From Streptomyces hiroshimensis (GTDB taxonomy: Bacteria; Actinomycetota; Actinomycetes; Streptomycetales; Streptomycetaceae), in assembly GCF_014650335.1 (NCBI RefSeq), contig NZ_BMUT01000009.1:68889-132888 (forward strand): a stretch of DNA of 64,000 nucleotides. The letters are read 5' to 3'. The notes under the pieces are model-generated. The model was not told where the DNA came from. It did not search any database and was given only the letters and a program-made list of their open reading frames with translations. The stretch's first letter is position 1, and each line of letters opens with the position of its first letter. The position numbers were made by a program, and so were the translations under genes. Shown in pieces: positions 59,118-64,000 of this stretch.

Positions 59118-59694
59118 GACTGAAGATGACCTCAACTCCGGGCTGCACGGGACATGGGACAACGGCGGTGGCCTGCGCGAGCACGAGGTCCGTACGGCGC
59201 TGCTGGACCTGTTGGCGGAAGTCGGCACCGTCACGGCGACCGAAGCCGCCGACCGGCTGGGCTACAGCTCCGGGCTGTGCTCGTTTCACCTCCGGCAGCT
59301 CGCGCGCCACGGACACATCGAGGAAGCCCCTCACCACGGGGGTCGCGCGCGGCCCTGGCGCCTGAGGCAGCGCGGCTCCTCTGCGAGTGCCCCCGCAGGG
59401 GATCAATTCGGTGACCTGGCCCGGGGGCTGGAGGACGAGAGCTGGCAGCGATGGCTCGCCGGGCGGGATCAGGCGCCGGCCGAATGGCGCCACGACGAGG
59501 CCTTCAGTGCCATCGCCTACCTGACGCCCGAAGAGATGAGCCGGGTCGCGGACGTCATCCGTCGGGCGCTCGCCCCCTACCAGGACCGCGAACAACGCCC
59601 CCTGGCACGGCCCGACGGCGCCCGGCCGGTGGCCCTCATCACCCGGCTGTTCCCTTTGCTTCCCAGCGCGACGGAAGAGGGGGACCAGGACTGA
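59116..59694 (+). CDS. ArsR-like winged-helix regulator
   Basis: The 192-residue protein starts at GTG 59116. Residues 20-90 form a winged helix of the ArsR type (Val-Arg-Thr-Ala-Leu-Leu-Asp-Leu-Leu-Ala-Glu-Val-Gly, Ala-Ala-Asp-Arg-Leu-Gly-Tyr-Ser-Ser-Gly, then Phe-His-Leu-Arg-Gln-Leu-Ala-Arg). The C-terminal half is charged and helical. No metal-binding cysteine pair is seen, so it is not a classical metal sensor. There is no ribosome-binding site because the start lies within the operator, so the mRNA may be leaderless. Its stop directly abuts the stop of the convergent thioredoxin gene. Confidence 0.78.
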   Translation: MTEDDLNSGLHGTWDNGGGLREHEVRTALLDLLAEVGTVTATEAADRLGYSSGLCSFHLRQLARHGHIEEAPHHGGRARPWRLRQRGSSASAPAGDQFGDLARGLEDESWQRWLAGRDQAPAEWRHDEAFSAIAYLTPEEMSRVADVIRRALAPYQDREQRPLARPDGARPVALITRLFPLLPSATEEGDQD

Positions 59695-60066
59695 TCAGTC
59701 CAGGAGGCCGTCGAGGTCGCGGAGCAGGCGCACCTTGGACCGGGCGCCGACGAGGGACGTCACGGGCTCGCCCGCGCGGAAGAGCATGAGGGTCGGCATG
59801 GACAGGACCCCGTAGGCGGCCTGCGTCTGCGGGTTGGCGTCCACATCGAGTGCGACGATCTTGAGTCGTCCGGCTTCCTGCACGGCGAGATCGGCGAGTA
59901 CGGGGGCGATCATGCGGCAGGGCGGGCACCAGTCGGCGGTGAACTCGACGAGGACGGGGAGCTGCTCGTCGAGGACTTCGGCGGCGAAAGTGGCGTCGGT
60001 GACGGCCGTGACGGCTGTGGAGGTGGTTGCGACCTTGACTGCGGCTGCGGCCGTGGAGGCGTTCAT
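59695..60066 (-). CDS. Thioredoxin (Trp-Cys-Pro-Pro-Cys type)
   Basis: The 123-residue thioredoxin has a Thr/Ala-rich N-terminal extension of about 20 residues. The active site is Trp46-Cys47-Pro-Pro-Cys50, with Pro in place of the usual Gly. The cis-proline motif is Ser-Met-Pro-Thr. It is distinct from TrxA at 25060. It follows a MerR-family gene by six bases on the same strand, so the two are co-transcribed and the regulator probably controls it. Confidence 0.93.
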   Translation of the reverse strand: MNASTAAAAVKVATTSTAVTAVTDATFAAEVLDEQLPVLVEFTADWCPPCRMIAPVLADLAVQEAGRLKIVALDVDANPQTQAAYGVLSMPTLMLFRAGEPVTSLVGARSKVRLLRDLDGLLD

Positions 60067-60072
60067 GGTGTG

Positions 60073-60540
60073 TCAGGGGTCCCTTCGAGAGGTGGCTCTT
60101 CCGGTGTGTCCGGTGTCCGGTGTTCCCGGTGTTTCCGGCCCGGTGAAGGCGCAGAGCGGCGGCGGGCCGCCGGGGGCGTCGGCCGCCGCCTCCAGCTCGG
60201 CGCGGGCGAGCTGGGCGCCCACCTCGGCGCGGATCCGTTGCAGGTGATCGATGCAGTCGTCCAGCTCCGCGAGCTTGCGGCGGTAGACGTCGAGGGAGGC
60301 GGGGCAGGAGTCCCCGGCCGGGTGGCCGGCCCGCAGGCAGTCGACGAACGGGCGGGTCTCCTCCAGCCCGAAGCCGAAGTCCTGCAGCGTGCGGATCTGC
60401 TGGAGCAGTCGCAAGTCGCCGTCGTCGTAGGTGCGGTAGCCGTTGCCGCTGCGGCGGGCGGGCAGGAGCCCTAGCTCCTCGTAGTGCCGCAGGGTGCGGG
60501 TGGTGGTGCCCGCCTGCTGTGCCAGTTCCCCGATGCGCAT
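60073..60540 (-). CDS. MerR-family transcriptional regulator
   Basis: The 155-residue protein has a MerR helix-turn-helix at 1-70 (Met-Arg-Ile-Gly-Glu-Leu-Ala-Gln-Gln-Ala-Gly, Arg-His-Tyr-Glu-Glu-Leu-Gly-Leu-Leu). A coiled-coil dimer helix at about 83-115 follows. It has three cysteines (68, 79, 96), which could sense redox or metal, but no SoxR-type cysteine cluster. The operator-like inverted repeat at 60556-60575 lies just upstream. It is in one operon with the thioredoxin gene. Confidence 0.92.
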   Translation of the reverse strand: MRIGELAQQAGTTTRTLRHYEELGLLPARRSGNGYRTYDDGDLRLLQQIRTLQDFGFGLEETRPFVDCLRAGHPAGDSCPASLDVYRRKLAELDDCIDHLQRIRAEVGAQLARAELEAAADAPGGPPPLCAFTGPETPGTPDTGHTGRATSRRDP

Positions 60541-60555
60541 GGCGACGACCGTAAA

Positions 60556-60575
60556 CCTTCACGTGGGCGTCAAGG
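60556..60575 (-). promoter_or_regulatory. Candidate MerR operator/promoter
   Basis: CCTTGACGCC-CACGTGAAGG on the minus strand is an imperfect inverted repeat (CCTT-ACG / CGT-AAGG) with a TTGACG at its left. It lies 15 bp upstream of the regulator start, like other MerR operators in Streptomyces. Confidence 0.6.
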
Positions 60576-60577
60576 CC

Positions 60578-60622
60578 AGTGCGGAGAGCGCGGAGAGCCC
60601 GGAGAGCCCGGAGAGCCCGGAA
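60578..60622. repeat. Tandem 9-bp repeats
   Basis: About five units close to CGGAGAGCC stand in a row between the MerR promoter and the serine hydrolase gene. This is a small variable tandem repeat; no function is apparent. Confidence 0.75.
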
Positions 60623-60662
60623 ATCCGGTGACCGTGCGGAACGCCCTCGTTAGGGTGCGGTC

Positions 60663-62063
60663 ATGATCGATGCCCCGTACGACGACGCCGGGCTGCTGCC
60701 CGCCACCCGCCGCGCTCTCCTCCACCGCCTCGCCACCGGTCAGTCCCAGGGGCGCGCGCCCTCCATGGTGGGGGCGGTGATGCGGGAGGGACGCCTGGTG
60801 TGGAGCTCCGGCCGCGGTGAACTGCCCGGAGGGGCGGCTGCGGAGGACGTCCAGTACCGCATCGGTTCGATCACCAAGACGTTCGTCGCCGTGCTGGTGA
60901 TGCGGCTGCGCGACGAGGGGCTGCTGAAGCTGGAGGACAGGCTCGGCGCGTACATCGACACCCCTGCGGGCGGCGACGCGACCGTCGCCCAGCTCCTGTC
61001 GCACACCTCGGGGCTCGCGGCGGAGGCGCGCGGGCCGTGGTGGGAGCGCACGGACGGCTCGCTGCGCCCCGGCCTCGACGACCTCTTCGGTGACCGCCCC
61101 CAGCTCCACACCCCGGGGCGGCTGCACCACTACTCCAACCCCGGATACGCGCTGCTCGGCGCCCTGGTCGAGCGGATCCGCGGGGAGAACTGGTACGAGG
61201 TGCTGCGCCGCGAGGTGCTCGCACCGCTCGGCATGGACCGTACGACTCTCGCGCCCGTCGCGCCCCACGCGGACGGCTGGGCCGTGCACCCTTGGGCGGA
61301 CGTCCTCCTTCCGGAGCCCGCGGCGGACACCGGGCGGATGGCACCCGCCGGCCAGCTCTGGTCCACGACGGCCGATCTGTGCCGCTTCGCGGCGTTCCTG
61401 ACGGACGGGGACGAGCGGGTGCTGCCCGCGGCGACGCTTGCCGAGATGCGGGTGCCGGAGGGCGGTCCGCAGGGGCAAGGGAAGTCCGGCTACGGGCTCG
61501 GCCTGCAGGTGATGCAGCGGGACGGCCGGACGCTCGCGGGCCACATGGGCACCATGCCGGGCTTCGTGGCGATGCTGCTGACGAGCCCGGAGGACGGGAT
61601 CGGGGGAGTCGTCCTGGCCAACCGCACCTCCTGCTTCGAGGTCGCGGACGTCGCGGCGGACCTGCTGGCGACGGTCGCCGACCTCGAACCGCGGATCCCC
61701 GCGCCCTGGCGCCCCCTCGCCGGGGTGAAGAACGAACACCTGGAGCTGACCGGCTCCTGGTACTGGGGTGCGGCCCCCTTCACCCTGCGGCTGCGCGACG
61801 GCGGGGCCCTGGAGCTGTCGCCGCTGGGCTCGGGCGGGCGCGGCTCGCGCTTCCGCCCGGAGCAGGACGGCACCTGGACGGGGCTCGACGACTACTACGC
61901 GGGGGAGACGCTGACCGCCGTCCGGACGGCGGAGGGCACGGTGAGCCACCTCGACATCGGCACGTTCGTCTTCACCCGTGAGCCGTACGAGGCGGGCGGT
62001 GCGGTGCCGGGCGGCGTGGACGCGGCCGGCTGGCGGGCCGAGGAAGGCATTGAAGGGAAGTAA
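60663..62063 (+). CDS. Serine hydrolase, class C beta-lactamase/DD-peptidase family
   Basis: The 466-residue protein has the three motifs of the family: Ser69-Ile-Thr-Lys72, Tyr157-Ser-Asn159 and His294-Met-Gly296. The C-terminal 120 residues form an extra beta-rich domain. No signal peptide is visible, so it may act in the cytoplasm, for example as an esterase or peptidase rather than a secreted beta-lactamase. The gene stands alone downstream of the divergent MerR-thioredoxin pair. Confidence 0.88.
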   Translation: MIDAPYDDAGLLPATRRALLHRLATGQSQGRAPSMVGAVMREGRLVWSSGRGELPGGAAAEDVQYRIGSITKTFVAVLVMRLRDEGLLKLEDRLGAYIDTPAGGDATVAQLLSHTSGLAAEARGPWWERTDGSLRPGLDDLFGDRPQLHTPGRLHHYSNPGYALLGALVERIRGENWYEVLRREVLAPLGMDRTTLAPVAPHADGWAVHPWADVLLPEPAADTGRMAPAGQLWSTTADLCRFAAFLTDGDERVLPAATLAEMRVPEGGPQGQGKSGYGLGLQVMQRDGRTLAGHMGTMPGFVAMLLTSPEDGIGGVVLANRTSCFEVADVAADLLATVADLEPRIPAPWRPLAGVKNEHLELTGSWYWGAAPFTLRLRDGGALELSPLGSGGRGSRFRPEQDGTWTGLDDYYAGETLTAVRTAEGTVSHLDIGTFVFTREPYEAGGAVPGGVDAAGWRAEEGIEGK

Positions 62064-62182
62064 TCGGATTGTCCGTCCGGCTCTGTGGACGACGGTCGGC
62101 GCAGGACCGGGTGCGGACGTAGGGTCAGGGAGAGATTGGCGGGCGCCGGGAGACGGCGCGACACCCGGAAGGCACTGGCACC

Positions 62183-63313
62183 GTGACTGCGAACACCGCA
62201 CCGGACCTGCTCGACCTCGCGCCGCTGGGCGCCGGACAGTTCGCGCGCATCGAGGACAAGATCGCGTCCCTGATGCGCACGCGCGAGACCGTCGTCACGA
62301 TGCAGGGCGAGGCGCTGCTGCCGCTGGAGGCCGCGATCCGCTCGGCCGTCCGGCCCGGCAGCACCGCGCTCAACATCATCACCGGCCCGTACGGCGAGAC
62401 GTTCGGCGGCTGGCTGCGCTCCTGCGGTGCCGAGGTGGTCACCGTCTCCGCGCCGTTCAGCGGCGCCGTCGGGGCCGATCAGGTCGCCGAGGCCCTGCGG
62501 GCGAATCCCGCGATCGACTTCGTCAGCCTGGTCCACGCCGAAGCGGCCACGGGCAACACCAACCCCGTGGCCGAGATCGGCGAGGTCGTGCGTGCGCACG
62601 GTGCGCTGCTGATGCTGGACGCGGTCGCGTCCGTCGCCGCCGAGCCGCTCCTCACCGACGAGTGGGGCGTCGACCTGTGCGTCATCGGCGGGCAGAAGGC
62701 GATGGCCGGTCCCGCCGGCGTCTCCGTCGTCTCGGTCAGCGCCCGTGCCTGGGAGCGCATCGCCGCCAACGAGCAGGCGCCGCGCCGTTCGTACCTCTCC
62801 CTGCTGGACTGGAAGGAGCGCTGGATCGACGGCGGCCGCACGGCGCTCCCCCACGCCCCCGCCCAGCTGGAGATGCTGGCCCTGGAGCAGGCCGTCGACC
62901 GCATCGAGGAGGACGGCCTGGAGGCCGTCATGGCCCGCCACCGCGCTGCCGCTGCCGCCACGCGCGCAGGGGCCCGGGCCCTGGGCGGCGGCCTGTCCCC
63001 GTACGTCGTCCGCGACGAGGACGCGGCCCCCGTCGCGACCACCCTGCGCGCCCCCGGCGGCAAGGACGCCCGCGATGTGGTGGCGGCCGCCCTGGCCGCC
63101 GATGCCTCGGTGCCCGTGCAGGCTGCGGCGGGTCCGCTCGCCAAGGAGATGATCCGCGTCAACCACTACGGCCTCGATGCGGACCGCGAAGTCGTCCTGG
63201 CCTCGCTCTCGGCGCTCGGCGAGGGGCTGCGCGCACTCGGCCTGCCGGTTGCGGACGAGGCGGATGCTCTGGAGGCGGCGGGCAAGGCGTGGGATGCGGT
63301 GATCCCGGGCTGA
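62183..63313 (+). CDS. Class V PLP aminotransferase (serine/alanine-glyoxylate type)
   Basis: The 376-residue PLP enzyme starts at GTG 62183. PLP-binding Asp146 lies in Met-Leu-Asp-Ala-Val-Ala-Ser, and the Schiff-base Lys172 lies in Gly-Gly-Gln-Lys-Ala-Met-Ala-Gly-Pro. The N-terminal part has Thr-Gly-Pro-Tyr-Gly-Glu-Thr-Phe-Gly, as in alanine-glyoxylate aminotransferases. It is followed by a strong terminator. The precise substrate pair is unknown. Confidence 0.88.
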   Translation: MTANTAPDLLDLAPLGAGQFARIEDKIASLMRTRETVVTMQGEALLPLEAAIRSAVRPGSTALNIITGPYGETFGGWLRSCGAEVVTVSAPFSGAVGADQVAEALRANPAIDFVSLVHAEAATGNTNPVAEIGEVVRAHGALLMLDAVASVAAEPLLTDEWGVDLCVIGGQKAMAGPAGVSVVSVSARAWERIAANEQAPRRSYLSLLDWKERWIDGGRTALPHAPAQLEMLALEQAVDRIEEDGLEAVMARHRAAAAATRAGARALGGGLSPYVVRDEDAAPVATTLRAPGGKDARDVVAAALAADASVPVQAAAGPLAKEMIRVNHYGLDADREVVLASLSALGEGLRALGLPVADEADALEAAGKAWDAVIPG

Positions 63314-63337
63314 CCCCCGGCTCTTAGGCGTGCCCCA

Positions 63338-63379
63338 GGGCCGCCGCCGGTGCTGTACGCACCGGCGGCGGCCCTTTTT
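63338..63379 (+). terminator. Rho-independent terminator
   Basis: GGGCCGCCGCCGGTG pairs exactly with CACCGGCGGCGGCCC around a seven-base loop and is followed by five T. It ends the aminotransferase transcript. Confidence 0.93.
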
Positions 63380-63547
63380 CTTGCGCTCCTTACCTCGCGC
63401 CCCTTCCTCGCGCTCCTTCCTCCGTCTTTTCCTCCCCCCTTATTTGGATTTGCACCGATATGGCGTGTCGCGCCCCTCGTTCACAGGCCCGGATAAAATC
63501 GGAACCGGCAACCCGTTTCGATTCCTGGCCCCCGGAGGCGTACCCGC

Positions 63548-64000
63548 ATGGCAGAGCGCAGACTCTCTTCGCTGCCTTCGCAGGCCTCCGCATCCTTGCG
63601 CTCGGACGCCCGGCGCAACCGTGCGCTGGTTCTCCAGGCAGCCCGATCCGCCTTTGAGGAAGCCGGGTTGGGGGCGCCGCTCGGTGAGATCGCGCGCCGC
63701 GCAGGCGTCGGTACGGGCACGGTCTACCGTCATTTCCCTTCCAAGGAAGCCCTGTTCAGGGCGGCGGTCAGCGACAGGATCGTGCTTTTCACGGACACTG
63801 CACGGGAGTTGGCGCATGCCGATGACCCCGGCGCGGTCTTCTATCGCTACCTTTCGGCGGTCATACGCCTGACCGTGCGGAACAAGGCGCTGTGCGAGGC
63901 CCTGGAGGGTCGTTTCGAGGCCTCTCCCGGCGTCGAGGAGGCGTTCCGGGAAGCCCTCGCCGTTCTGCTGCAGCGGGCCCAACAGGCCGACGCCGTACGG
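63548..64000 (+). CDS. TetR-family regulator, 3' part outside window
   Basis: The open frame from ATG 63548 (GGAGG ribosome-binding site) runs to the window edge, giving 151 residues. The TetR helix-turn-helix is clear at about 20-75: Arg-Asn-Arg-Ala-Leu-Val-Leu-Gln-Ala-Ala-Arg, Leu-Gly-Glu-Ile-Ala-Arg-Arg-Ala-Gly-Val-Gly and Thr-Val-Tyr-Arg-His-Phe-Pro-Ser-Lys. The ligand domain begins after it. The 169-bp upstream stretch is more AT-rich than its surroundings (63430-63510) and is the likely promoter. The target is unknown because the neighbour lies outside. Confidence 0.92.
   Translation, partial: MAERRLSSLPSQASASLRSDARRNRALVLQAARSAFEEAGLGAPLGEIARRAGVGTGTVYRHFPSKEALFRAAVSDRIVLFTDTARELAHADDPGAVFYRYLSAVIRLTVRNKALCEALEGRFEASPGVEEAFREALAVLLQRAQQADAVR

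Noticed and set aside
60550..60580. TTCACGTGGG near the MerR promoter considered as parS
   Set aside because: Only seven or eight of 14 bases match and it is better explained as the MerR inverted repeat.

Overview
The window is a high-GC actinobacterial chromosome segment that I read as the replication-origin region of a Streptomyces. It carries gyrB, gyrA, dnaN, dnaA, rpmH, rnpA, yidC, parA and parB around a DnaA-box-rich gap. It also has eight exact GTTTCACGTGAAAC parS sites and many GTG starts. From sigM to parB and from ino1 to rplI the gene order matches what I recall for Mycobacterium tuberculosis (Rv3907c-Rv3924c and Rv0046c-Rv0056), and it is the standard Streptomyces core order.

Layout. 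1-2144: an accessory edge with a truncated acyltransferase-like gene, two 58-residue small ORFs and a divergent LuxR-type regulator. 2174-4648: tRNA-Ala, a helix-turn-helix protein, a membrane Ser/Thr kinase, the tiny DLW-39 protein and tRNA-Ile. 4721-14798 (minus): DUF3566 protein, gyrA, gyrB, dciA, recF, gnd-like, dnaN. 14946-15560: oriC. 15691-17685: dnaA. 18108-24021 (plus): rpmH, rnpA, yidD, yidC, jag, rsmG, parA, parB. 24190-34692: acetyltransferase, trxA/trxB under a SigR-type promoter, anti-sigma and sigM, pseudokinase, murJ and a large secreted DUF6049 protein. 34900-46963: cca, MFS, ino1, padR, a bifunctional PBP, a GT87-like membrane protein, an alanine-racemase-like protein, femX and a small membrane protein. 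47244-52372: rpsF, ssb, rpsR, rplI, a MATE exporter, then dnaB behind a second DnaA-box cluster. 52432-64000: accessory genes, namely two acyl-CoA dehydrogenases, two CaiB-type proteins and IclR, then def with a divergent ArsR-like regulator, a thioredoxin-MerR pair, a serine hydrolase, a class V aminotransferase and a truncated TetR regulator.

How it works together. DnaA, DnaN, DnaB, DciA, gyrase and SSB start and run replication. ParA/ParB and the parS cluster organise and segregate the origin. RnpA, YidC, YidD and Jag serve RNA and membrane-protein biogenesis. MurJ, the pseudokinase, DUF6049, PBP and FemX form a cell-envelope block linked to the SigM/thioredoxin redox block.

Most notable points. 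(1) parA is frameshifted exactly at its conserved Asp/P-loop-adjacent motif by an apparent 20-26 bp deletion between short direct repeats. (2) A 63-bp unit bounded by parS or parS-like sites occurs three times, in frame, inside two unrelated genes. (3) Several parS sites sit inside terminator-like hairpins. (4) A second DnaA-box cluster precedes dnaB. (5) The def/ArsR divergent promoter carries four regularly spaced palindromic boxes. (6) One CaiB-type protein looks circularly permuted. All family assignments come from motif recognition by eye; no searches were run.
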